DNA of 64,000 nucleotides from Bradyrhizobium sp. LLZ17 (lineage in GTDB: Bacteria > Pseudomonadota > Alphaproteobacteria > Rhizobiales > Xanthobacteraceae), in the NCBI RefSeq assembly GCF_041200145.1, contig NZ_CP165734.1, forward strand, positions 4,154,001 through 4,218,000. The letters are read 5' to 3'. The notes beneath the pieces were generated by a model. It had not been told where the DNA came from, ran no database searches, and worked only from the letters and a program-made list of their open reading frames with translations. Positions 18,986 to 28,390 of the stretch are shown here, in pieces. Numbering within the stretch: the stretch's first letter is position 1; each line of letters starts with the position of its first letter. The position numbers and the translations under genes are program-made.

Positions 18986-19405
18986 CGAGACTTCGGCGAT
19001 GATCAGCGTGTGGTCGCTGACATCGACGTACTGGATGACCTCGCAGGCGAAATAGGCGAGGCATCCCTGAAGGCGCGGCAGGCCGTCGACGATTTCGCAA
19101 TCCGGAGTGGCGCCGGTGTTCGGCTGGCTTGCGAAATGCCGCGACAGCTCCCGGCCATGGTCCGGCAGGACGTTGACGCAATAGCGTCCTGTCGCCGAGA
19201 TCGCGCGGTGCACCCGTCCCGGCTTCACCGAGACCAGCACGGTCGGCGGCGACAGGCTGACGGTGACAAAGCTGTTTGCAGTCATGCCGCAGACGCGGCC
19301 GTGCTCGTCCAGCGCGGTCAGCACCGTGACCCCGGTCGCAAACCGCGACGCAGCTTCGCGAAACGACGCCGGACTGGCGCGCTGCATCTCAATCTCCGCT
19401 CGCAT
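18902..19405 (-). CDS. flavin reductase (StyB/HpaC-like component)
   Basis: 167 residues, the normal size of the flavin-reductase-like split barrel. Motifs include FATGVTVLTA, GMTANSFVTVSLSPPTVLVS and the C-terminal HTLIIAEV. It reduces FAD or FMN with NAD(P)H and hands the reduced flavin to a monooxygenase. It sits six bases downstream of a StyA-like monooxygenase, which is the standard arrangement of two-component styrene/indole monooxygenases. Its 3' end is duplicated at 17504-17642. Confidence 0.9.
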   Translation of the reverse strand: MRAEIEMQRASPASFREAASRFATGVTVLTALDEHGRVCGMTANSFVTVSLSPPTVLVSVKPGRVHRAISATGRYCVNVLPDHGRELSRHFASQPNTGATPDCEIVDGLPRLQGCLAYFACEVIQYVDVSDHTLIIAEVSTCDHRDTTPLVFFSSRYHRGAGVPVER

Positions 19406-19411
19406 CGGACC

Positions 19412-20662
19412 TCACGCAATGGCTCTGACGGGTTCTGATGACACCGACATGCGTTCGATCCAGGCCTGGATGCGCTGCGGCGTGGAGATGCGGTCCCACT
19501 GCCGGTCCGGATAATTGAAATTCTCGGTGAACTCGTTCGCCAGCGCCGGGTTCTGGCTCATCGCGCCGATCAGCATGCCCAGCGCTTGCGTGGGCGGCTG
19601 CAGCATCACATTGGTCCAGCGCGAGGCCGCCAGCACACGATCCTGCCGTTTCAAATCGATCTTCTCGCACAGCCGCGCATCAAGCACATCGGCATTGACG
19701 ATCTCCTCGCCGAGCACGAAGGCCGCATAGGAGGCGACGTTGGCGCCCTGGCCCATGATGGGATCGACGATCGCGTGAACGTCGCCGAGCGCGATCGCGC
19801 ATTTGCCGTCGTCGAATTCGACCACCGTATTGCGCACCGTCGGGACCACACCGCCTTGCAGCAGATCCTGCGGCTGGGCGAGATCGAAGCGTGCCGTGTC
19901 GATCCGATCGTAGGTCGTGGGATGATGCTTCTCGAGCTTGCCCAGCAGCACCTTCAGAAAGTGCTTCGGGTTGTCGTCGTAGCTGAGCGTCGCCAATTCC
20001 TCCATGTCGCCGCCCGGCAAATTCTCCATCAGCAGCGCGCTGGCGATGCCGCCGAAGGTGATGGTCGGGATCACGATCATCTCGCCGTGCCCGGGGGAGA
20101 CCGAGAGCGTGACATTCATCGGATCGGGCTGCCGCACGCCGGTGTAGAGCCCGACGCAGAGTCTGCGTTGCGGCTGCGAATAGGGCGTGTGCTCCGGACG
20201 GTAGGTGAAGAACTGGCCCAGTGGCCCCTTGCCGGTCGAGACGACCAACAGGTCGAAACGCGCGAGCAGCGGACGGATGTCGCGCTCTTCGATGCGGCGA
20301 TATTCGATCCGGCCGCCGCGGCTGGTGAAATCCTGCATTAGCGCGGGAAGATAGATCCTGTAGTCGACGGCGCGGCTCGGCTTCGAGAAGTCGCCGCGAA
20401 AGCGCAGCGGCTGCGGGAAATTGAAGACGTGATCGTGGTAATAATAATGGTCCTTCGGATCGGTCCAGTGATTGACGCCGAGATCGTCCTCGCGTGCGAT
20501 GGTGACGTGATGATGCGCGACGGTGTTGAGCAGCCGGATATTCCGATAGTCCTCCGGCGGCCGATCCGTAATGATCGTGGCATCCACGCCATGCTTCTGC
20601 AAATAGAGCGCGAGATGCAGACCTGCGATTCCTGCGCCGACAATTCCGATCCTGCGTGTCAC
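19412..20662 (-). CDS. StyA-like FAD-dependent monooxygenase
   Basis: 416 residues, matching styrene monooxygenase StyA in length. The dinucleotide motif GIVGAGIAGLHLALYLQKHG is at residues 5-25. Typical group E features follow: RLLNTVAHHHVT, DYRIYLPALMQDF, LLVVSTGKGPLG, and the second FAD site ALGDVHAIVDPIMGQGANVA. Enzymes of this group epoxidise styrene-like alkenes or oxygenate indole, using reduced FAD from the partner reductase encoded next. Styrene versus indole cannot be decided here. A LysR regulator is divergent. Confidence 0.9.
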   Translation of the reverse strand: MTRRIGIVGAGIAGLHLALYLQKHGVDATIITDRPPEDYRNIRLLNTVAHHHVTIAREDDLGVNHWTDPKDHYYYHDHVFNFPQPLRFRGDFSKPSRAVDYRIYLPALMQDFTSRGGRIEYRRIEERDIRPLLARFDLLVVSTGKGPLGQFFTYRPEHTPYSQPQRRLCVGLYTGVRQPDPMNVTLSVSPGHGEMIVIPTITFGGIASALLMENLPGGDMEELATLSYDDNPKHFLKVLLGKLEKHHPTTYDRIDTARFDLAQPQDLLQGGVVPTVRNTVVEFDDGKCAIALGDVHAIVDPIMGQGANVASYAAFVLGEEIVNADVLDARLCEKIDLKRQDRVLAASRWTNVMLQPPTQALGMLIGAMSQNPALANEFTENFNYPDRQWDRISTPQRIQAWIERMSVSSEPVRAIA

Positions 20663-20722
20663 GTCCTGGCCTCCCCGATGTTCTGATTTGCTTGTTTTGA
20701 CGCAGCCTAGCGAGGCACCGGC

Positions 20723-20770
20723 TTGCCCACTACGGAATAGATGGCATATAATTTATTCCGGATAGGAATA
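20723..20770 (+). promoter_or_regulatory. LysR promoter and operator half-sites
   Basis: TTGCCC at 20723-20728, 18 bases, then a perfect TATAAT at 20747-20752 make a promoter for the LysR gene. The six-base motif GGAATA/TATTCC occurs three times: 20734-20739, 20754-20759 and 20765-20770. The last two form a perfect inverted repeat with a five-base gap, which has LysR-box shape. It lies between the LysR gene and its probable target, the monooxygenase operon. Confidence 0.6.
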
Positions 20771-20774
20771 GATC

Positions 20775-21704
20775 ATGGACCGGATCGATTGCCTGCGCGC
20801 GTTCGTGCGCACCCTCGAGGGCGGCAGCTTCTCGGCTGCGGCCAAGGAACTCGGGATCGGCCAGCCCGCCATCAGCAAGCGCATCGCAATGCTGGAGAGC
20901 GAGTTCGGCACGCAGCTGTTCTTGCGCACGACGCGCACGCTGAAGCCGACAGCCGAGGCGCACCGGATCTACGATCTCGCGCGCCAGATCCTCGATCGCT
21001 TCGACATGGCGCGGTCGAGCGTCGAAAAGGCGGCGCCGCGCCCCACGGGCACGCTCCGCATCGGCGTGCCGTCGTCGTTCGGACGGCGCTACATGATGCC
21101 GGTCATCGCCGAATATGTGCGCAATTATCCGGAGGTTCGGGTCGACATCCGGTTCAGCGAGCGGCTTGTCAATCTGGTGCAAGAAGGCATCGAGCTTGCG
21201 CTGAGGATTGGAGATCTGGAGGCGAGCACGCTGGTGGCGCGCCGGCTCGGCACCGTGCAGCGCTATCTGGTTGCGACACCCGGCTATCTGCACGGTCGCC
21301 CGATGCCGCGGACGCCGGATGACCTCAGCTCACACCAATGCATCGTCTATTGGCGGATGTCACCGGCCCATCAATGGGCCTTCGAATCCGAGCATGGCCG
21401 CCACGTCGCATCGATCAACGGACCCATTCATGTCGACGATGCCGATGCGATGCAGGAGGCGACGATGCATCATCTCGGCATCGCCATCCTGCCGGAGTGG
21501 AATGCCGCGAACGGGCTTCGCAGCGGCGAGCTCGAGCATCTGCTTCCGGACTACGCCATCGCAGCGCTACCCCTGCATGCGGTCTATCCGGAGACGCACT
21601 GGATGTCGCTTCGTGCGCGAAGCTTTCTGGATCTGCTGGTCGAACGCGCCGAGCACTTTGCTGGTGGCTCGTTTCAAAGTCCCGGCATTGGTACAGGCAA
21701 CTGA
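20775..21704 (+). CDS. LysR-family transcriptional regulator
   Basis: 309 residues. HTH at residues 1-60 (MDRIDCLRAFVRTLEGGSFS, then IGQPAISKRIAMLES), followed by a LysR effector domain (GTLRIGVPSSFGRRYMMPVI). It belongs to the CrgA/DsdC-like group that begins MDRIxxLRAFVRxxExGSFS. The gene is divergent from the StyA-like monooxygenase, with shared operator half-sites just upstream, so it is the likely regulator of that pair and of itself. Confidence 0.92.
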   Translation: MDRIDCLRAFVRTLEGGSFSAAAKELGIGQPAISKRIAMLESEFGTQLFLRTTRTLKPTAEAHRIYDLARQILDRFDMARSSVEKAAPRPTGTLRIGVPSSFGRRYMMPVIAEYVRNYPEVRVDIRFSERLVNLVQEGIELALRIGDLEASTLVARRLGTVQRYLVATPGYLHGRPMPRTPDDLSSHQCIVYWRMSPAHQWAFESEHGRHVASINGPIHVDDADAMQEATMHHLGIAILPEWNAANGLRSGELEHLLPDYAIAALPLHAVYPETHWMSLRARSFLDLLVERAEHFAGGSFQSPGIGTGN

Positions 21705-21731
21705 CGCGACGCCCGCGCGAACCCCGGGGCA

Positions 21732-22559
21732 TCAATACCTCGCGACCACCGGTCCGGGCGCGAACTGGTAGTTGAAGCCGGCGCGCAGGATGTGATCGTG
21801 GAACTTGACCGCGGTCTCGTTGGCTGTGCCACCGAAGTAAGTCGCCGAGCCCAGATCCAAATAGAGATACTCGAGCTTGGCTGACCAGTTGCGGTTGAAT
21901 TTCTTTTCGATGCCGGCACCGGCGGTCCAGCCCAGGCGAGTCTGGCTCTCCGAGACCGCCGCACCGGTCCGGGTCACCGGCGCTCCGACGGGCGCGTTGC
22001 CGCCATCGAACAGCTGCGCGGTCAGCGTGGCCTGCGTTCCGAACTTGACCTCTCCGACCGCGAGCCCCCCGGTCGCATAGAGCAGCAGGCTGGGATCGGC
22101 CAAAACTCCGGCGCGACCGCGGAACGTTGCAAACCACGGAAAATCGGTGGTGCTGCTGGCAGTGCCGGTCACGCCGATCGAACCGATCCTAAGCGCCGTC
22201 AGCGCGTCGATCGAACGGCCGCGCTCGCCGGTGGCCTGAAGATCGGCCTCGACACCCAGGACCCATTTCGGATCGACCTGCCAGTTGTAGCCGATCTGAC
22301 CGCCGCCAAGCCCGCCATCGACGTTCTGCCCGATGCCCACCGCGAACGGCGTGGTCGGCAAGACCGTCGCGTTGGAACGGCCCCAGCTATAGCCGCCGTT
22401 CAACCCCGCATAAAACCCGGTCCAATCGTAGCCGGGATCGACCATCGGCGGCGCCTTCACATAGGGCCGTGGCACGTTGGTCCCTGGCGCCAGGTCGGCA
22501 GCCGTCGCGCCGGTTGCGAGCAGCGACACCGCAGCCATTCCAATCACGATCCGATTCAT
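21732..22559 (-). CDS. outer-membrane beta-barrel protein (Omp25/31-like)
   Basis: 275 residues. Signal peptide MNRIVIGMAAVSLLATGATA followed by ADL, then the rhizobial porin-like opening PRPYVKAPPMVDPGYDWTGF. The repeated GGYSWG and GGGQIGYNWQ strands and a terminal LRAGFNYQF segment indicate an eight-strand barrel; the protein ends VARY rather than with Phe, as some family members do. The ATG at 22559 has GAGGAGG five bases upstream. A structural or adhesion role is usual in rhizobia. Confidence 0.9.
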   Translation of the reverse strand: MNRIVIGMAAVSLLATGATAADLAPGTNVPRPYVKAPPMVDPGYDWTGFYAGLNGGYSWGRSNATVLPTTPFAVGIGQNVDGGLGGGQIGYNWQVDPKWVLGVEADLQATGERGRSIDALTALRIGSIGVTGTASSTTDFPWFATFRGRAGVLADPSLLLYATGGLAVGEVKFGTQATLTAQLFDGGNAPVGAPVTRTGAAVSESQTRLGWTAGAGIEKKFNRNWSAKLEYLYLDLGSATYFGGTANETAVKFHDHILRAGFNYQFAPGPVVARY

Positions 22560-22634
22560 CAAATCCTCCTCAGCACCAAATCCTGAAAGCAATTACTCCG
22601 CACGCTGGCGATCGAATGCACGCCACCGTGCACG

Positions 22635-25600
22635 TCACCACTGATAGCGCGCGATTCCCTTGCCCGCGTAGCTGCGGGTGACGCTGGAGAACTCGCCCTC
22701 GAACGTCGCCGCCGCAGACCAGCCGTTCAGCCATTTCAGCTCGGCCGCGCCCGTGAGCAGCGCGGCATTGTGCGCCTGCGCCGCGCCGTTCACGACGAAG
22801 CTCGCGCCCGGCAGGGTCTGGAACGTGGCCGAGATCGCGCGATCCGGATTGACATCGTGCGCCCACGCCGCGCGGCCGCGCAGCGTGAGGAGCGCCGTCT
22901 CCAGCGCATAGGAGCGATCGGCGCGCAGGCCGAGTTCGCCGCGCGCAGCGGTGACGTCCCTGCCGGCATAGTTCAGCGCGAAAGTGTTGGCGCCCGAGAT
23001 CGCCTGCTCGCCATAGCGCGGCAGGTACAGCGTGGTGAACTGCGCCGCGGCGTAGGGCGTGATGCCCATCCAGGGCGTGGCATAGCGGTAACCGCCTTCG
23101 AGACGGCCCGACAGCGCGTTGGCATCGAACCGGGCGCGCAGATGATCGACGCCCGCGATGGTCACCGTGCGATCCGTCGTCACGTCCTGCCAGCCATAGG
23201 CGAGCGCACCGGCAACATAGGCGTTGCCCATGGTGTGGCGTGCGTACACGCCGGCCTGGAACAGGTCGGAGCTGCCGCTGCCGAGCCCATTGGCAACGCC
23301 AAAGCTGGTGCCGCCGCCGCCGAGTGCAAACCCGACCAGGGTGTTCGGCGATAGCTGATAGTCGGCGCCGGCGGCCACGCCGGCGATGCGGCTGGTCGTG
23401 GTGTTCGAACCGATCACCGCGTTGCCGTCGGTGGTCTGCGCACCGCCATAGCCGGCCGCCCACACGCTCCAGCGCTGCGCGAACGTCTCCCCGGCGCGCG
23501 CCTTGTCGATCGCCGCATAGGCGTCGCGACCGGCGTTGGTGCGCGTGGCGGCGCCGCCCTCGGCATAGTGCGACACACCGCCCGCCGGCGCGCCGCTATC
23601 GTTGCGGCCGCCAAAGAACGGATCGAGCATCGCATTGAGGAACTGGCCCATGGCATTGAAGGTGCCTTGCTGCGCGCCGGTTGCGACTTCGCCGGAGGCC
23701 TGCGTCAGCCCGTTGAGGAGGTTCTGGCCGGTTGCGTTGAACAGCTTATTGAAGCCTGATGTCATCGAGCCGCCCGCGAGCAGCGCGTTGTCGATCCCTG
23801 CGGCCACGTTCTTCTGGTTGATGTTGGCGAAGCCGGGCAGCGATGGCGACAGCAAGCCGGGGTCGAGCGTCAGCAGCTCGTTGTTGCCCGACTGGGTCAC
23901 CCGCGCGTTGCGGGCGTCGGCCGGATTGCTGATCGAGATCGAACTGAACGTTCCGGTCGTGTTCGACGACGTCGCGATGACGTAGGTGGTGGTTGTCGCG
24001 ACGCGGCCGGTCATGTTCACCACAAGCGTGCCGGCGAGCTGCGCCGAGCCGCTCACCACGGTCTTGCTCGCGGATGCGCCAGAGACTTCGACCATGTAGG
24101 TCGCGGCCGTGGTCAGCACGAGATTGCCCGCTACAGTGAGCGTGCCGATCGAATTGTTGCCCGGCGCCAGGATGCCGCCGTTGACCGTGGTGTCGCCGAC
24201 GATGCCGGTGCCGCCCAGCGTGCCGCCGGTATTCACGCTCGTGGTGGAGCTCGCGATCGTGCCGTTCACCCACAGCGAACCGCCGGAAATCGTGGTCGGC
24301 CCGGTATAGGTGTCGTTGCCGGTGAGGATGGTGGTGCCCGACAATTGGCTGACGGCGCCGTTGCCGACGATATCAGGCGAGAACAGATAATTCGACGAGG
24401 TGTGATTGAAATTGATGGCGCCGGTGCCGGCGCCGAACTGGACGGTCGCTGCCGTCAGCGAACCCGGCGCTACCGCCACGGATCCCGGCGCCGCGCCGAT
24501 GTTGAGATTACCGATCGAGCCGGCCAGCCTGGCGATCCAGAGCTGCCCATTGGCGGAAACGGTGCCGCCATTGGCGATCGTCAGCGAGCCTGTGCCTTGG
24601 TCACCGATCGAGATGTTCACCAAATTGGTCCAGGACGAACCCGCGCCATCGACGGTGACGCTGCCGTTTGAACCGCTGCCCTGTCCGATTCCCATGTTGA
24701 TGTTGGTCAAGCTGCCGCCGTGCATAATCGCAAGCGAGCCGAGCGTGTTCATGCCGACAAAGAGCGTATTGACTGTCCATGACGAGCCAATCCCGTCGAT
24801 TACGGCCGATCCGCCGCTGCCGCCGATTGTGCCGCCAATCGCAGCAGCGGCAGAGACGACTGTGCCGCCGTTGGTGATCGTCAGTGTTCCCCTGCCGGAG
24901 TACCCGAGGAAGAACGCGTTGGCGGTCATCCAACTCGACCCCACACCGTCGACCACAACCGAACCGGTCGCGCCTACCGCCGTGCCGACGAACCCGTTGA
25001 CGTCAGCGACGGCCCCGCCATTGGTGATCGTGAGTGTTCCGTTTCCGGCTCCGCCGATTGTCAGATTGGCGTTCGACGTCAAGCCCAGACTCGAGCCTGC
25101 CCCATCGACCAGAACGCGGCCTGATGCGCCGATGCTATTTCCGATATTGATAGCGCCCGTGCTCGTCACGAGCCCGCCATTCGTGATCGTCAGCGCGCCG
25201 GTGCCGGCGTTACCCACGGTCAGGACGCCGGTGTTGATCCAGGTCGATCCCGCGCCATCCACTGAGGCAGTGCCGCTCGAACCGCCATAATAACCAAGGT
25301 AAGCGCCGCCGCTGCTGCTGACCTGACCGCCGTTCGAAACCGTCAGCTGGCCGATCCCATCCATGCCGGCGGCCAGCGTTCCCGCACTCAGGGCTGAACC
25401 GACGCCATCCACCGTGATGGCACCGTGGATGCCCGTCGCGGAGCCTATCTCGGTGGTCGTCGCGCTGAGCGAGCCGCCCTGTAGCACCTGCAAGGTGCCG
25501 CCAACGCCCAGTCCGACGACGAGGCTTGCCGCCGCCGCCGCTCCGCCATTGATGACCGCCGCGTTGGGTGACGTCGTGTCGATCGTGACCGCATCGGCCG

Positions 25601-25832
25601 CGTTCGGCACGCCCGACGGATTCCAGTTGCCGTTGATGAACCAGTCGCTCGAAACAGTGCCGATCCAGACCGGAGTGCCGGCACGTGCCGGGCTGATCAG
25701 CACCGGCGACACCGCCGTCAACGCGGTCGAGCCTATCAGCAACGCCGTCAACGACGCCGCGCGTGACGCAAAGCGGCCTCGCACGGGACCGAGCTGCGTA
25801 GCCGCGTCGCGGTTGAATGAAAGATGCGGCAT
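22635..25832 (-). CDS. autotransporter with 50-residue passenger repeats
   Basis: 1065 residues. An extended signal peptide covers about residues 1-51 (ASLTALLIGSTALTAVSPVL, ending in PARA). The passenger from about 110 to 460 holds seven imperfect ~50-residue repeats, each with a GTLTITNGG-type strand and a VDGAGSSW-type strand, typical of beta-helical passengers. An autotransporter-associated strand (LTGNDTYTGPTTISGGSLWV) follows. The C-terminal barrel covers about 780-1065 and ends GKGIARYQW, aromatic as expected. A surface adhesin is the likely role. GAGGT lies upstream of the ATG. Confidence 0.93.
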   Translation of the reverse strand: MPHLSFNRDAATQLGPVRGRFASRAASLTALLIGSTALTAVSPVLISPARAGTPVWIGTVSSDWFINGNWNPSGVPNAADAVTIDTTSPNAAVINGGAAAAASLVVGLGVGGTLQVLQGGSLSATTTEIGSATGIHGAITVDGVGSALSAGTLAAGMDGIGQLTVSNGGQVSSSGGAYLGYYGGSSGTASVDGAGSTWINTGVLTVGNAGTGALTITNGGLVTSTGAINIGNSIGASGRVLVDGAGSSLGLTSNANLTIGGAGNGTLTITNGGAVADVNGFVGTAVGATGSVVVDGVGSSWMTANAFFLGYSGRGTLTITNGGTVVSAAAAIGGTIGGSGGSAVIDGIGSSWTVNTLFVGMNTLGSLAIMHGGSLTNINMGIGQGSGSNGSVTVDGAGSSWTNLVNISIGDQGTGSLTIANGGTVSANGQLWIARLAGSIGNLNIGAAPGSVAVAPGSLTAATVQFGAGTGAINFNHTSSNYLFSPDIVGNGAVSQLSGTTILTGNDTYTGPTTISGGSLWVNGTIASSTTSVNTGGTLGGTGIVGDTTVNGGILAPGNNSIGTLTVAGNLVLTTAATYMVEVSGASASKTVVSGSAQLAGTLVVNMTGRVATTTTYVIATSSNTTGTFSSISISNPADARNARVTQSGNNELLTLDPGLLSPSLPGFANINQKNVAAGIDNALLAGGSMTSGFNKLFNATGQNLLNGLTQASGEVATGAQQGTFNAMGQFLNAMLDPFFGGRNDSGAPAGGVSHYAEGGAATRTNAGRDAYAAIDKARAGETFAQRWSVWAAGYGGAQTTDGNAVIGSNTTTSRIAGVAAGADYQLSPNTLVGFALGGGGTSFGVANGLGSGSSDLFQAGVYARHTMGNAYVAGALAYGWQDVTTDRTVTIAGVDHLRARFDANALSGRLEGGYRYATPWMGITPYAAAQFTTLYLPRYGEQAISGANTFALNYAGRDVTAARGELGLRADRSYALETALLTLRGRAAWAHDVNPDRAISATFQTLPGASFVVNGAAQAHNAALLTGAAELKWLNGWSAAATFEGEFSSVTRSYAGKGIARYQW

Positions 25833-26188
25833 GCATGACCTCGCACAAATCGACTATCGATCCCGCGCGAACGTCCCGGCCAGTTGGCGGGATTGAATCG
25901 CACGGAAACGTCGCGTGGCATCAATGAGGTATGCGGCGTTTTCTGTCTTGGAACGCAGCGCCATTCGCTTCACTCGCAGCGCCTTGCGAACGTAACGGCG
26001 GCGTTGTGATGCAGAACGGCCACGGGCAGAAGCGCCGTGAAAAGCAGCATCCAGCTGCGCTTTCGAATGGCACTTGTCCAATTGGACTCCAGCGCCAATC
26101 GTCGAGATTGAGGCGCTATCCCCTCGCGCCGGCCTTTCGATTCGGCGATCTCCCGCTATGGTGGGCCACCGCAATTGAAGGGGCCATC
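25833..26188. other. 356-base divergent intergenic region
   Basis: Separates the autotransporter from the first AraC gene. The only clear element is the inverted repeat at 26081-26099, which recurs upstream of the second AraC gene. No small gene is convincing. Confidence 0.4.
26081..26099. promoter_or_regulatory. inverted repeat upstream of first AraC gene
   Basis: ATTGG, nine bases, CCAAT. The same 19-base element (ACTCCAGC in the loop) is found at 27246-27264 before the second AraC gene, with nearly the same distance to the start codon (90 versus 88 bases). Conservation inside an otherwise diverged upstream region suggests a binding site. Confidence 0.5.
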
Positions 26189-27155
26189 ATGGATCAGGCG
26201 GGCGCGCCGAACGTCTTCGTCAACCGTTACACGGGTCCACCAAGCGGACGCGACTACGAGCGGTGGCGCGAGGAAATGTACCGGTGCACGCTAAGGGTCG
26301 ACGTCCAGCCCGGTGCCGGCGACAGCATCGATTGCAAAATGCAGGTCAGCCTGCTGGGCGGCATCCTGTTGGGCACCACTGTCGGAACATCGGCTGAATT
26401 CTCGCGCACCCCCCGAAATTCTCAAGGACGGCTACGACGGAATGTGCCTCGTCATCGCCTCGTCCGGTCCCGTGCTCATATCGCACGAGCAACATTCGAT
26501 CGAACTGGCGCAATCGCAAATGTGCCTCGGCGACATGAGTGTGCTCTGCGGCACGCGCATGAGCAGCGATTGCGAGGTCAAGACCATACGCATCCCGCGA
26601 TCGCTGCTGCTGACGATCTGCCCCAGGGCCGAGGATCGGCTGGCTCTGGCCCTTGTCGACCAAGCTCCGATACGCGAAGCGATCGCCCGCTACCACAGCC
26701 TGGCCGCCAGCCTTGGTCCGTACACCGACGTGGTCGGCCAGCACCTGATAGCGCAGCACATGGTCGATCTGATCGGGCTGTTGCTGGGGACGGACCGCGA
26801 CCGCGCAGAGCTGGCGAACAGCCGAGGCCATGCCGCCGCGCGGCTCGAGCTGATGCGCGCCGACGTCGTTGCCAATCTGAGCCGGGATAACCTCACGATC
26901 TATTCGGTCGCGCAGAAGGCCGGCCTCAGTCCGCGCCACGCGCAACGGATGTTCGAACAGACCGGCACCACGTTCACCGAATTCCTGCTCGAGCAGCGTC
27001 TGCTGCTGGTGCGCGGGCTGCTGCTCGATCCGCTCAACCGCTGGCGCAAGGTCAGCGACCTCGCGCATTCGGCCGGATTCTCCGACGTGTCCTACTTCAA
27101 TCGCGTGTTTCGGCGGCGGTTCGGGGTCACGCCGTCCGACATGCGCAGCGATTGA
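26189..27155 (+). pseudogene. AraC-family regulator, tandem copy 1, frameshifted
   Basis: Full span encodes about 322 residues when repaired. The N-terminal effector domain starts MDQAGAPNVFVNRYTGPPSG and runs to SAEFSRTP, then the reading frame changes and resumes at EILKDGYDGMCLV. The shift is one extra C in a run of six at 26409-26414; the tandem copy at 27353 is unbroken here. The AraC HTH lies in the last 100 residues (LTIYSVAQKAGLSPRHAQRM, LAHSAGFSDVSYFNRVFRRR). Either copy 1 has decayed after duplication or the run is miscalled. Confidence 0.82.
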
Positions 27156-27244
27156 GGGCGGGACGATGGCCGAACGCTGCTGCTGCTTTGCCTTCGGCGA
27201 CGCCGAATCGACGCCACGAACCGCAGGTGATGCCGGCGCGGTGC

Positions 27245-27265
27245 GATTGGACTCCAGCACCAATC
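27245..27265. promoter_or_regulatory. inverted repeat upstream of second AraC gene
   Basis: GATTGG, nine bases, CCAATC; the duplicated counterpart of 26081-26099 with arms one base longer. The position suggests an operator for self-control or for a shared regulator. Confidence 0.5.
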
Positions 27266-27352
27266 GTGTAGAGTGAGGCGCCAGCCACTCGCCCGGCCTC
27301 TCGCTGAGGCAATCTCCGACTATTGTGGGCTGTCGCAGGCGAAGGAAGCTTG

Positions 27353-28318
27353 ATGCAACAAACCGACGCGCCGAATTTCATCGCCACCGGTTACTCGGGC
27401 CCGCCGCACGGACCCGATTACGAGAGGTGGCGCGAGGAATTGTGCCGGTGCACTTTCCGGGTCGACGTCCAGCCTGGCGCCGGCGACAGCATCGACTGCC
27501 AATTGGAGGCCAGCCTGCTGGGCGACATCATGATGGCCGTCGCCAGCGGATCGTCGGCTGAAATCTCGCGCACGCGCGAAACGCTGAAGGATGGCTACGA
27601 CGGCCTGTCCCTCGTCATCGCCACCTCCGGCCCCATACTCCTACGGCATGAAGAGCAGTCGATCGAACTGGCGGAATCGCAAATGGGTCTCGGCGACATG
27701 GGCGTGCTGTGTGGCACGCGCGTGAGCAGCGGTTGCGAGGCCAGGGCCATTCGCATCCCGCGATCCCTGCTGCTGACGATCTGCCCCAGGGCCGAGGACC
27801 GGCTGGGCATGGTTCTCGGCGGTCAGGCGCCGATACGAGAAGCGATCGCGCGCTACCACGCGCTCGCCGCCAATGCTGGCCCGCACACGGATGTGGTCGG
27901 CCAGCACCTGATGGCGCAACACATGGTCGATCTGATCGGGCTGTTGCTGGGGACGGACGCCGACCGCACGGAATTGGCGAACAGCAGAGGGCATTCCGCC
28001 GCGCGGCTCGACCTCATGCGCGCCGACGTCGTCGCCAATCTGAGCCAGGGTGATCTGACGATCTATTCGGTCGCCCGTAAGGCCGGTCTCAGTCCGCGCC
28101 ACGCGCAACGGATGTTCGAACAGACCGGGACCACGTTCACCGAATTCCTGCTCGAGCAACGCCTGCTGCTGGTGCGCAGGCTGCTGCTCGATCCGCTCAA
28201 CCGATGGCGCAAGGTCAGCGACCTCGCTCATTCGGCCGGATTTCCCGACGTGTCCTATTTCAACCGTGTATTCCGGCGGCGGTTCGGCGTCACGCCCTCC
28301 GACATGCGCGGGGGTTGA
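27353..28318 (+). CDS. AraC-family transcriptional regulator, tandem copy 2
   Basis: 321 residues. The N-terminal domain (about 1-190) is of the AraC_binding_2 kind (RRHEEQSIELAESQMGLGDM is its core, read here as LRHEEQ). The C-terminal double HTH is clear: LTIYSVARKAGLSPRHAQRM and LAHSAGFPDVSYFNRVFRRR with RFGVTPSDMR. The ATG at 27353 has GGAAG nearby. It is a tandem duplicate of the preceding gene, highly similar through the HTH and less so at the N-terminus, so the two may respond to different ligands at similar DNA sites. Confidence 0.9.
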   Translation: MQQTDAPNFIATGYSGPPHGPDYERWREELCRCTFRVDVQPGAGDSIDCQLEASLLGDIMMAVASGSSAEISRTRETLKDGYDGLSLVIATSGPILLRHEEQSIELAESQMGLGDMGVLCGTRVSSGCEARAIRIPRSLLLTICPRAEDRLGMVLGGQAPIREAIARYHALAANAGPHTDVVGQHLMAQHMVDLIGLLLGTDADRTELANSRGHSAARLDLMRADVVANLSQGDLTIYSVARKAGLSPRHAQRMFEQTGTTFTEFLLEQRLLLVRRLLLDPLNRWRKVSDLAHSAGFPDVSYFNRVFRRRFGVTPSDMRGG

Positions 28319-28390
28319 GGGCGGGGCGCGAGTCATCGGCAATTGCGCGATGCTCTCGCAAACCGTGCCGATCGTCACTAGATTGCCCCC

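Noticed and set aside
22700..25600. Possible CRISPR or satellite array
   Set aside because: Periodicity of ~150 bases comes from protein repeats of the autotransporter; units are imperfect and there are no spacers.
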